Shown: positions 17,536 through 25,271 of the stretch, piece by piece
How positions within the stretch are numbered: position 1 is the first letter of the stretch
How the letters are laid out: each line of letters opens with the position of its first letter
Origin: Atlantibacter subterraneus
GTDB lineage: Bacteria > Pseudomonadota > Gammaproteobacteria > Enterobacterales > Enterobacteriaceae
DNA: 64,000 nucleotides
Assembly: GCF_027853245.1 (NCBI RefSeq)
Contig: NZ_JAPTZM010000003.1
Reading direction: 5' to 3' (one strand)
Program-made: the position numbers and the translations under genes
Notes under the pieces: model-generated
Databases searched by the model: none
Told to the model about the DNA's origin: nothing
What the model saw: the letters and a program-made list of their open reading frames with translations, nothing else

Positions 17536-17930
17536 TGTTTAGGCTCCTGCTGCCCAATCACTTTGCGCTGGCCGTGTACCAGATGCGAACTCCAGCTGAC
17601 CACCAGAAACACCACCAGGGTGCTGATAAAACATGACACCACCACCGGGCCAAACTGCGCTTTCAGGACGTCAACATACTGCATCACGCCAATCCCCACC
17701 GGCACAAACAGCAGCGCCATATAGCGGATCAGCACATTACAGCCGGGCTTAACCCATTTCGCCGGCAGGATTTGCAGCGACAGCAGGATAAACATAATCA
17801 GCATACCGATAATGCTGCCGGGAATGGTGATGGGCAGCAGCGCCGCCAGGGCGATACCCGCATACAAGCAGGCATAAATCAGGATAAACGCACGGACAAA
17901 GTGCCAGAGGGTGGTCAGCATAGTGCTCAT
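17532..17930 (-). CDS. yohJ: LrgA/CidA-family holin-like protein YohJ
   Basis: A 132-residue, four-helix membrane protein of the LrgA family, identical in length to E. coli YohJ. It contains the signature LPITIPGSIIGMLIMFILL. The start at 17930 is preceded by AAGG and gives the E. coli length; the longer reading from 17954 adds eight residues without support. It is the first gene of yohJ-yohK-cdd, with a good CRP site about 55 bp upstream. Confidence 0.92.
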   Translation of the reverse strand: MSTMLTTLWHFVRAFILIYACLYAGIALAALLPITIPGSIIGMLIMFILLSLQILPAKWVKPGCNVLIRYMALLFVPVGIGVMQYVDVLKAQFGPVVVSCFISTLVVFLVVSWSSHLVHGQRKVIGQQEPKQ

Positions 17931-17978
17931 ATCAATAACCTTGTTGGAATGCATTCATCATACAATTAATGAAAATTG

Positions 17979-17994
17979 TGTGCTACAGATCACA
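17979..17994. promoter_or_regulatory. CRP site upstream of yohJ
   Basis: TGTGCTACAGATCACA fits TGTGA-N6-TCACA with one mismatch. It is nearer to yohJ (minus strand) than to dusC and fits catabolite control of yohJK-cdd. Confidence 0.65.
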
Positions 17995-18202
17995 TCATGA
18001 TTTTATGGCATCAAAAGTATGCCTGACGTGCACAGTTGCAAGCCTTATCAGGTATGAGAAAGAGTGAAAGCAGGTGCGGCATATTCTATTTTTTTGCCAG
18101 CATACCCGGCGTGGCGAGCGGGCTCAATGGCAGCACGTAAAATGCGTTTCCCTTATTGCCGCCAGGCGCTACCATAGCGCCTCTTTTTTACTGAGGTCGG
18201 CT

Positions 18203-19159
18203 ATGCGTGTGTTACTGGCGCCAATGGAAGGCGTACTGGACTCTCTGGTGCGTGAACTGTTAACGGACGTGAATGATTACGATCTGTGCGTCACGGAATT
18301 TCTGCGCGTGGTGGATAGCCTGCTGCCTGCCAAATCCTTCTATAAACTTTGCCCGGAGCTGCATCATCAGAGCCGCACCCCGTCGGGGACGTTAGTGCGC
18401 ATCCAGCTTTTAGGCCAGCATCCGCAATGGCTGGCGGAAAACGCCGCGCGCGCGGTGGAGCTGGGCTCCTGGGGCGTTGACCTGAACTGCGGCTGCCCGT
18501 CGAAGCTGGTTAACGGCAGCGGCGGCGGGGCGACGTTGCTCAAAGATCCCGATTTGATTTATCGCGGCGCAAAGGCGATGCGTGAAGCGGTCCCGGCTGA
18601 GCTGCCGGTGACGGTGAAAGTGCGCCTTGGCTGGGACAGCGACGCTCGCCAGTTTGAAATCGCCGATGCGGTACAGCAGGCCGGCGCGACGGAGCTGGTG
18701 GTGCATGGCCGTACCAAAGAGGATGGTTATAAAGCGGAACGCATCAACTGGGCGGCGATTGGCGAAATCCGCCAGCGCCTGTCGATCCCGGTGATTGCTA
18801 ACGGTGAAATTTGGGACTGGCAGAGCGGCCAGGCCTGTCTTCAGGCCACCGGTTGTGACGCGCTAATGGTCGGGCGCGGCGCGCTTAATGTGCCGAATTT
18901 AAGCCGGGTCGTGAAGTACAACGAAGCGCCAATGTCCTGGCACGAGGTGGTGGAATTGCTGCAAAGGTATACGCAGCTGGAGAAGCAGGGTGATACCGGA
19001 ATGTATCACGTCGCGCGCATCAAGCAGTGGTTGGGGTATTTACGCAAGGCCTATCCGCAGGCGACTGAACTGTTTACCACTATCCGTACCTTAACGGATT
19101 CGCCGTCGATTGCCGCGGCGATTGACGGGTACGCCCGACGGGCGTACCACGCGGTATAA
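18203..19159 (+). CDS. dusC: tRNA-dihydrouridine(16) synthase DusC
   Basis: A 318-residue FMN enzyme (E. coli DusC 315). It reduces U16 of tRNA to dihydrouridine. The TIM-barrel N-terminus MRVLLAPMEGVLDSLVRELL binds FMN; the catalytic Cys is residue 98 in LNCGCPSK; VKVRLGWDS and HGRTKEDGY follow. The start at 18203 reproduces the family N-terminus, whereas the in-frame upstream ATG at 18074 would add 43 unrelated residues. It is monocistronic, convergent with yohP. Confidence 0.95.
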   Translation: MRVLLAPMEGVLDSLVRELLTDVNDYDLCVTEFLRVVDSLLPAKSFYKLCPELHHQSRTPSGTLVRIQLLGQHPQWLAENAARAVELGSWGVDLNCGCPSKLVNGSGGGATLLKDPDLIYRGAKAMREAVPAELPVTVKVRLGWDSDARQFEIADAVQQAGATELVVHGRTKEDGYKAERINWAAIGEIRQRLSIPVIANGEIWDWQSGQACLQATGCDALMVGRGALNVPNLSRVVKYNEAPMSWHEVVELLQRYTQLEKQGDTGMYHVARIKQWLGYLRKAYPQATELFTTIRTLTDSPSIAAAIDGYARRAYHAV

Positions 19160-19168
19160 CGCGGCGAT

Positions 19169-19252
19169 TTAGAAAATCGCTTTAAACACACCCGTAACCA
19201 CCAGCAGCCCAATCAGGAAGATAATCAAAACGGCCCATAGAATAATTTTCAT
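19169..19252 (-). CDS. yohP: Small membrane protein YohP
   Basis: A 27-codon gene read on the minus strand: MKIILWAVLIIFLIGLLVVT followed by GVFKAIF. It differs from E. coli YohP, as I remember it, at a single residue near the C-terminus (A for M). It is a single-helix inner-membrane protein; E. coli YohP is a stress-induced small protein whose mRNA localises to the membrane, with no firm function. It lies between dusC and yohF exactly as in E. coli. A GAGGG-type ribosome site precedes the ATG (GTAAACAGAGGGAAAGCG). Confidence 0.93.
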   Translation of the reverse strand: MKIILWAVLIIFLIGLLVVTGVFKAIF

Positions 19253-19426
19253 CGCTTTCCCTCTGTTTAGTAACCAGTACATCCGTTACTGAGTATAGGA
19301 AAGATTGTGAAAGTGGCGAGGCAGTTTCCCGCTTCGCCGATCTCACCCCGGCTTTACCCTTGCTTACGCTGCTCTCTGGTTCCTTTTCTATACTTACCCT
19401 TTCTTCGCATCCAGAGAGGACGACCT

Positions 19427-20194
19427 ATGACCCAACGAGTTGCAATAGTGACGGCTTCCGATTCCGGCATCGGCAAGAAATGCGCGGAATTACTGGCGCA
19501 GCAGGGTTTCGATATCGGTATTACCTGGCACAGCGACGACGAAGGGGCCAAAGAAACCGCCGAACAGGTGCGGTCGTTTGGCCGCAAAGCGGAGTTAATC
19601 CAGCTGGATCTGGGCAATCTGCCTGACGGCGCTAACGCCATTCAGGAGCTGATTGACCGCTTCGGGCGCGTTGATGTGCTGGTGAACAACGCCGGGGCGA
19701 TGTCGAAAGCGGCGTTTCTGGATATGCCGTTTGAGGACTGGCGCAACGTCTTCACGGTCGATGTGGACGGGGCGTTTTTATGTTCGCAAATTGCCGCGCG
19801 CGCGATGGTGAAGCAGGGCGAGGGCGGGCGCATCGTCAATATCACGTCGGTTCACGAGCATACGCCCTTGCCGGAAGCCAGCGCCTACACGGCTGCCAAA
19901 CACGCCCTCGGCGGCCTGACGAAATCAATGGCGCTGGAGCTGGTGAACCACGGTATCCTGGTGAACGCCGTTGCGCCGGGGGCTATCGCTACGCCGATGA
20001 ACGATATGGATGAAGGGGACGTCAAGCCTGGTTCTCTGCCAACGGTGCCGCTGGCGCGCCCGGGCAGAACCGAAGAGATCGCCAGCCTGGTGGTCTGGCT
20101 GTGTTCTGAGCACGCGGCTTACGCCACCGGCCAGTCGTTTATTGTCGACGGCGGCTTTATGCTCGCCAACCCACAGTTTAAGCCTCAGGAGTGA
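19427..20194 (+). CDS. yohF: SDR-family oxidoreductase YohF
   Basis: A 255-residue short-chain dehydrogenase/reductase. The NAD(P)-binding motif TASDSGIG is at residues 9-16, NNAG follows, and the catalytic YxxxK is SAYTAAK. The length and context match E. coli YohF (253), an uncharacterised acetoin-reductase-like enzyme. The start at 19427 with GAGAGGACG upstream is clear; the GTG at 19307 used by the longest reading adds 40 unrelated residues. The 3' end overlaps the end of convergent yohD by 10 bp. Confidence 0.92.
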   Translation: MTQRVAIVTASDSGIGKKCAELLAQQGFDIGITWHSDDEGAKETAEQVRSFGRKAELIQLDLGNLPDGANAIQELIDRFGRVDVLVNNAGAMSKAAFLDMPFEDWRNVFTVDVDGAFLCSQIAARAMVKQGEGGRIVNITSVHEHTPLPEASAYTAAKHALGGLTKSMALELVNHGILVNAVAPGAIATPMNDMDEGDVKPGSLPTVPLARPGRTEEIASLVVWLCSEHAAYATGQSFIVDGGFMLANPQFKPQE

Positions 20195-20757
20195 GGTTTC
20201 TTGCGCTGGCGGCGTTTAAAGCCGTAGCGCAGCAGCGCCACAAATCCCACGGCCAGCGCCAGCCAAATCCAGTGTTTCAGGTGCTGGTCGAGGGAGTGCA
20301 GCCACGGCGCAATCACTTCGCCGCCGACGTAGCCCAGCGCGGTAAACAGCGTCGCCCACACCAGTGCGCCGAGGATATTCAGCGGCAGAAAAACCTTCGG
20401 CGGCACGTGACTGGCACCGATCAGTAGCGGCCCGATAATGCGAAACCCGTACATAAACCGGCAGCCAGGCACAAACAGCAGCGGATGGCGGGCGATTAAC
20501 TTCTGCGCCGAGGCGATTTTGTCCTGATGCTTATTAAAGCGTTTCAGAATCCCGTTGCCATAGCGCCGCCCCAGTAAGTAGAGCACCTGGTCGCCAATCA
20601 TCCCGCCCAGCGCCACCACCAGCACCACCAGTGGGAACGACAGTAAACCCTGGTGCGCCGACACGCCCCCCAGCAGGGTGATGGTTTCTCCCTCTGCCAT
20701 GCTGCCCACCAGCAGCGCGGCATAGCCATATTGCGAAATGAGTGCTGAAACATCCAT
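20185..20757 (-). CDS. yohD: DedA-family membrane protein YohD
   Basis: A 190-residue DedA/SNARE-associated family protein (E. coli YohD 192). The family motif region is visible as GSMAEGETITLLGGVSAHQG, GGMIGDQVLYLLGRRYG and the arginine-bearing PGCRFMYGFRIIGPLLIGAS. DedA proteins act as lipid flippases/scramblases in membrane homeostasis. I chose 20757 (MDVSALISQYGYAAL) because it matches E. coli; a GTG at 20772 would add five residues, and neither has a strong ribosome site. Confidence 0.9.
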   Translation of the reverse strand: MDVSALISQYGYAALLVGSMAEGETITLLGGVSAHQGLLSFPLVVLVVALGGMIGDQVLYLLGRRYGNGILKRFNKHQDKIASAQKLIARHPLLFVPGCRFMYGFRIIGPLLIGASHVPPKVFLPLNILGALVWATLFTALGYVGGEVIAPWLHSLDQHLKHWIWLALAVGFVALLRYGFKRRQRKKPHS

Positions 20758-20807
20758 CGCGGGTCTGTTCACTCCATGTTATTCATTGCATTAAGAATAC
20801 ACCCCGA

Positions 20808-20836
20808 TGGCGGGTTCGCCTCGTCCGGCGGTGATT
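20808..20836. repeat. REP-like palindrome
   Basis: CGATGGCGGGTTCGCCTCGTC is an imperfect GC-rich palindrome with the GGCG-loop-CGCC core of REP elements, in the yohD-yohC interval. One copy only, and the match is approximate. Confidence 0.35.
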
Positions 20837-20959
20837 TTCACGGGGTTCGCTAAATCGTGCTGTTCAATAATTAATCATTCGACCTGCGTTATACTTACTG
20901 CATCCTTCCGGGAGCCAGCGTCGCCGCTGGCGTGAGCGTGTTACCAAACAGGGGGCGTT

Positions 20960-21547
20960 ATGAACCATGTCTGGGGGCTTTTTTCCCATCCTTATCGTGA
21001 AATGCAGGTTATTAAGGGCGAAAACGAAACCGTTTCGCATCATTACACCCACCACGTGCTGATCATGGCCGCCATTCCGGTGATTTGCGCGTTTATCGGC
21101 ACCACTCAAATCGGCTGGGATTTTGACGACGGCAACGTGGTGAAACTGTCGTTGTTTACCGGCTTCGCGCTGGCGATCCTGTTTTACGGCCTGATGCTGG
21201 CGGGCGTAGCGGTCATGGGCCGCGTGATCTGGTGGATGGCGCGCAACTATCCGCAACGTCCGTCATTAACTAACTGTATGGTGTTTGCCGGCTACGTGGC
21301 GACCCCCCTATTTTTGAGTGGTATCGTCGCGCTGTATCCCATCGTCTGGCTGTGCGCGCTGGTGGGGACGCTGGCGCTGTTTTATACCGGCTATCTGCTG
21401 TACGTCGGGGTTCCGGCGTTCCTTAACATCAATCGCGAAGAGGGGTTGAGCTTCTCCAGTTCGACGCTCGCCATTGGTGTTTTAGTGCTGGAAGTGCTGC
21501 TGGCGTTGACCGTTATCTTGTGGGGTTACGGATATCGTCTATTCTGA
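20960..21547 (+). CDS. yohC: Yip1-domain membrane protein YohC
   Basis: A 195-residue membrane protein with five predicted helices, identical in length to E. coli YohC and very similar from MNHVWGLFSHPYREM to GYGYRLF. It belongs to the Yip1/DUF1282 family; no biochemical role is established. It stands alone, followed by an imperfect GC-rich hairpin at about 21614-21649. Confidence 0.92.
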   Translation: MNHVWGLFSHPYREMQVIKGENETVSHHYTHHVLIMAAIPVICAFIGTTQIGWDFDDGNVVKLSLFTGFALAILFYGLMLAGVAVMGRVIWWMARNYPQRPSLTNCMVFAGYVATPLFLSGIVALYPIVWLCALVGTLALFYTGYLLYVGVPAFLNINREEGLSFSSSTLAIGVLVLEVLLALTVILWGYGYRLF

Positions 21548-21613
21548 TGAAGGTGCATTGCCGGTTAAATCTGGCGCAATGTACTCTTAAATCACGATTC
21601 TCCTGTAGCGATA

Positions 21614-21649
21614 AAGCTGGACGCCGGAGTATCATCCCGGCGCCAGCTT
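21614..21649. other. Imperfect hairpin between yohC and pbpG
   Basis: AAGCTGG-A-CGCCGG pairs with CCGGCG-CCAGCTT with a one-base bulge and a loop of about nine. No T run follows, so it is either an mRNA-stabilising structure or a factor-assisted terminator. Confidence 0.5.
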
Positions 21650-21720
21650 CCAAATATTCATTGAGCGTATGGAAGCGGTGTGCGTCACAACGTGCGTGAA
21701 TAATTTTCTGAAGTAAAACC

Positions 21721-22665
21721 ATGCCGACTACAATCCGTCATTCACTCCTGAGCCTTGCGCTCATGCTGGCAGTACCCTTTGCGCCCGTAGCCATCGCGGC
21801 GAAAACAGCGGTCGCGCAGACCGCCGCCCAACCGGAAATCGCTTCCGGCAGCGCCATGATCGTCGACCTGCAAACCAACAAGGTACTTTATTCCAGCCAT
21901 CCCAATCTGGTGCGTCCCATTGCTTCTATCACCAAAGTGATGACGGCGATGGTGGTGTTAGACGCCAGCTTGCCGCTGGATGAAATATTGAAAGTCGATA
22001 TCAGCCAGACGCCGGAAATGAAAGGTATTTATTCGCGGGTACGGTTGAACAGTGAAATCAGCCGTAAAAACATGCTGCTGCTGGCGCTGATGTCCTCGGA
22101 AAACCGGGCAGCGGCCAGCCTGGCGCACCATTATCCCGGTGGATATAACGCATTTATCCGCGCCATGAACGCCAAAGCGAAATCCCTTGGCATGACCCAC
22201 ACCCGTTTTGTTGAGCCGACCGGACTGTCGATTCAAAACGTTTCTACCGCCGAGGATCTCACTAAACTGCTGATCGCCACCAAACAGTATCCGCTGATTG
22301 GCCAGCTCAGCACCACCCGTGAAGATATGGCGACCTTCGCTAAACCGGCCTATACGCTGCCGTTTCGCAATACCAACCATCTGGTCTACCGCGATAACTG
22401 GAACATTCAGCTGACCAAAACCGGCTTTACCAATGCGGCGGGCCACTGCCTGGTGATGCGTACCGTGATCAATAACCGTCCGGTGGCGCTGGTCGTGATG
22501 GATGCATTCGGCAAATATACTCACTTCGCCGACGCCAGCCGTCTGCGTACCTGGATGGAAACCGGTAAAGTCACCCCGGTTCCGGCCTCCGCGCTGAGCT
22601 ATAAACGGCAAAAAGCGGCACAAATGGCCGCGAACAGTACTGCCAACGATGCACAAAACGATTAA
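21721..22665 (+). CDS. pbpG: D-alanyl-D-alanine endopeptidase PbpG (PBP7)
   Basis: A 314-residue periplasmic serine peptidase of the S11 family. A signal peptide of about 26 residues (ending AIA) is followed by the active-site SxxK tetrad SITK (Ser69, Lys72), the SEN triad in LMSSENRAA, and KTG in LTKTGFTNAAG. It cleaves D-Ala-meso-DAP cross-bridges in peptidoglycan. The length matches E. coli PBP7/8. Monocistronic. Confidence 0.95.
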   Translation: MPTTIRHSLLSLALMLAVPFAPVAIAAKTAVAQTAAQPEIASGSAMIVDLQTNKVLYSSHPNLVRPIASITKVMTAMVVLDASLPLDEILKVDISQTPEMKGIYSRVRLNSEISRKNMLLLALMSSENRAAASLAHHYPGGYNAFIRAMNAKAKSLGMTHTRFVEPTGLSIQNVSTAEDLTKLLIATKQYPLIGQLSTTREDMATFAKPAYTLPFRNTNHLVYRDNWNIQLTKTGFTNAAGHCLVMRTVINNRPVALVVMDAFGKYTHFADASRLRTWMETGKVTPVPASALSYKRQKAAQMAANSTANDAQND

Positions 22666-23220
22666 TTAATTCGGTAGCGCCCAATCGCCCTGGTTGAGCG
22701 GGCGCTGCATAATTAACGTGTCCCGCCAGTTACCCAGTTTAAAACCCACGCTGCGCAATTGACCCACTACTTCAAAGCCCAACTGCCGGTGCAGGCGCTG
22801 CGAACCGGGGTTATTTTCTCCGTCGCCGATAATCGCGATCATCTGCCGCCACGGCCCCTGTTCGCAGCGGGCAATCAGTTCCTCCAGCAGCGCCCGGCCA
22901 ATACCGCGCCCGGTCATACTGGCATCGACGTAGATCGACTCTTCAACGGTGTACCGATAAGCGGGTCGCGAGCGGTAGGGCGCGGCGTAACAGTACCCCA
23001 CCACAATGCCGTGCCATTCCGCCACCAGCCATGGATAGCCTTTTTCGCGAAGGTGCGCGATGCGCTGCGCCATCTCTTCAGCATCCGGCGGCACTTCTTC
23101 AAACGAGGCGCGTCCATGCTGGACATGCCACGCGTAAATGGCGGCGATAAGGGCGGTATCATCAGGCTGGACGTCACGGACAGCTATAGCAGGGACAGGA
23201 ACCACTTCGACTGCTGACAT
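22666..23220 (-). CDS. GNAT N-acetyltransferase, phosphinothricin-acetyltransferase-like
   Basis: A 184-residue GNAT protein. The acetyl-CoA-binding motif is ASMTGRGIGRALLEELIARCE, preceded by YRYTVEESIYVD and followed by NPGSQRLHRQLGFEVVG, the pattern of the Pat/MnaT (YncA) group that acetylates amino acids or analogues such as phosphinothricin and methionine sulfoximine. Substrate is not determined. The start at 23220 has GAGGAATGGAAA in front; a longer reading to 23322 lacks support. It abuts the pbpG stop directly (convergent, no gap) and is not at this place in E. coli K-12. Confidence 0.8.
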   Translation of the reverse strand: MSAVEVVPVPAIAVRDVQPDDTALIAAIYAWHVQHGRASFEEVPPDAEEMAQRIAHLREKGYPWLVAEWHGIVVGYCYAAPYRSRPAYRYTVEESIYVDASMTGRGIGRALLEELIARCEQGPWRQMIAIIGDGENNPGSQRLHRQLGFEVVGQLRSVGFKLGNWRDTLIMQRPLNQGDWALPN

Positions 23221-23326
23221 TTTCCATTCCTCGGGCTGGCTCAGGCCAGCGCGATGCTGGCCTTGTAAACACTTTAATCGGAATTTTCTTAGCCTGATAG
23301 CGATTCGCTGGCTATTAACCAAAAAT

Positions 23327-25072
23327 TCACAACTTAGCCTGGTCGCGAACGCTTTCGCTAACCGGTTCCGCCCAATTTTTCAGCTTGCTTGTCTTACCAA
23401 TACCGGGGTTCATGCTGTTTGTCGGGTCATTTTGCTTATAAAAGCGTTTTAATTGCGGGGGCGCTTCATATAAATGCCCGACATTATGCTCCGCCGGGTA
23501 TTGCGCCCCGCGCGCCCGCAGCAACTCAAGCATTTCATCCTTCAGCGCATGGGCATCCACGCCTTTTTTAACAATGTAATCCTGATGGAACACATAGCAG
23601 AAGAAGTGGCCGTAATAGAGCTTGTGTACCAGCTTGCTGTCGATGTCCGCAGGCAGGGTTTCGAACCACTCGGTATCGTTGCGGCGCAGCGCAATGTCTA
23701 ACGCCAGGATATCTTCCACCTCATCGGAATGCACGGCCTGATAGCGGATCGCCGCGCCCGCCGCTGCAAAGCGATGCAAAAAGGCCTTGCTGCCTTCTTC
23801 CGGGGTACAGGCGAAAAACGCGCCGTCCGCGTCGTTGAAGAAGTGGCTCAGCCAGCTGCGCGCTTCCTCAATGCCGTCGCCCGCCATTTTCAGCAGCAGA
23901 TGATGCTCGTACTTATCGCGCCATTGCTTCATGCGCGGCGGCAAGTGGCCGGGGAATATTTTGCCCAGCTTTTGCATGGCCCGGTCGGTAAAGTGCGGTT
24001 TAAACACGCTGACTTTATCCAGCAGCGCGTCGGTGCGGCCTTTAAGGGTAAAGAAGAACGGCATTTTGTCGGTGCCGAGTTTATCGATCATTAAAAACGT
24101 GTCTTTGCCGTAGCGCTCGGCGATGTCGTAAATATCGCGATGCATATATTCGCCCGCCACCGGCAGGTTTTCAAAATTCGCCAGCATATGGCGGCGGATT
24201 TCCGTCAGCACCGCCGCGTCGTTGGTGCCGATGTAAAACACCTGCTGATTCTTTTGCGCCGGGAAGGTGTCGAGACGCACCGCGAACACCGCCAGTTTGC
24301 CCGCGCAGCCGGAGGCTTCAAACAGCCGGTCCGGATCGGCGTTATAGCGCGCCGGGGAATCGGCATTGATATCGCGCACCCGGCTGATGTAATCGCTGTC
24401 TGAGGCGTTGCGGCCATCATGACGCACGTCTTCAGGTTTAAGACGCTCGTCGTCCAGTTTGCCGAGGATCTGCTCCGGGGTTTGCCCCAAATCGATGCCC
24501 AGATGGTTTACCAGCGTCAGTTTGCCATCTTCGTTGATGCGCGCGTACAGCGCCATCTCGGTATAGGCCGGACCGCGCTGGATCAGTGCGCCGCCGGAGT
24601 TATTACAGATGCCGCCCACCACCGATGCGCCAATGCACGATGAGCCGATCACCGAGTGCGGCTCGCGGCCCAGCGGTTTGAGCGCTTTTTCCAGGGTGTA
24701 AAGCGTGGTGCCGGGGAAAGCCAGCACCTGCTCGCCCTTATCAATCAGCTGTAATTTATCCAGCCGCAGGGTGCTGATAATCACGATCTGGCGGTCATAA
24801 TCGTTGCCGTTTGGCGTGGAGCCTTCCGTCAGGCCGGTATTGGCGGCCTGCATTAAAATAATCTTATCGGCGTTGACACAGGCTTGCAGCACGCGCCACA
24901 GCTCCAGCAGCGAACCGGGGAACACCACGGCCAGCGCGTCGCCCTGGCCTGAGCGAAAGCCCTTGCGATAGCGGGCAGTTTTCGCGGGATCGGTCAGCAG
25001 GTGGCTCGCGCCGACCAGCCGGGTCAGTTCAGCAATAAAGGCAGAATTATCGTTATGCGAGGTGAGGGACAT
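23327..25072 (-). CDS. dld: Quinone-dependent D-lactate dehydrogenase Dld
   Basis: A 581-residue FAD flavoprotein, peripheral on the inner membrane, that oxidises D-lactate to pyruvate and passes electrons to ubiquinone. The FAD_binding_4 domain holds ANTGLTEGSTPNGNDYDRQ and GSSCIGASVVGGICNNSGG; the C-terminal membrane-binding domain ends NDPTNSMNPGIGKTSKLKNW. E. coli Dld is 571 residues; the C-terminal tail here is a little longer. The start at 25072 has AAGGAGTGGAGC before it. Divergent from bglX. Confidence 0.95.
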   Translation of the reverse strand: MSLTSHNDNSAFIAELTRLVGASHLLTDPAKTARYRKGFRSGQGDALAVVFPGSLLELWRVLQACVNADKIILMQAANTGLTEGSTPNGNDYDRQIVIISTLRLDKLQLIDKGEQVLAFPGTTLYTLEKALKPLGREPHSVIGSSCIGASVVGGICNNSGGALIQRGPAYTEMALYARINEDGKLTLVNHLGIDLGQTPEQILGKLDDERLKPEDVRHDGRNASDSDYISRVRDINADSPARYNADPDRLFEASGCAGKLAVFAVRLDTFPAQKNQQVFYIGTNDAAVLTEIRRHMLANFENLPVAGEYMHRDIYDIAERYGKDTFLMIDKLGTDKMPFFFTLKGRTDALLDKVSVFKPHFTDRAMQKLGKIFPGHLPPRMKQWRDKYEHHLLLKMAGDGIEEARSWLSHFFNDADGAFFACTPEEGSKAFLHRFAAAGAAIRYQAVHSDEVEDILALDIALRRNDTEWFETLPADIDSKLVHKLYYGHFFCYVFHQDYIVKKGVDAHALKDEMLELLRARGAQYPAEHNVGHLYEAPPQLKRFYKQNDPTNSMNPGIGKTSKLKNWAEPVSESVRDQAKL

Positions 25073-25271
25073 GCTCCACTCCTTGTGGTATGACAAATGT
25101 ATACGGAGTTAATCATAGCCCTGCCTTTGCGAGAAAACTCGGAAAGTGCCGAAAAATCAGAGCGCAAACACATTGCGCCTCTTCTTACCGATTTATCCCT
25201 GTGGCACACTGCACACCAAATCTGCATGGGCGGCTATGCTTACTAGCCGCATGACTGAGAGAGTAAATGGC

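Noticed and set aside
17955..18202. Possible small gene or RNA between yohJ and dusC
   Set aside because: Apart from the CRP-like site I found no start with ribosome site, no terminator hairpin and no recognisable RNA.
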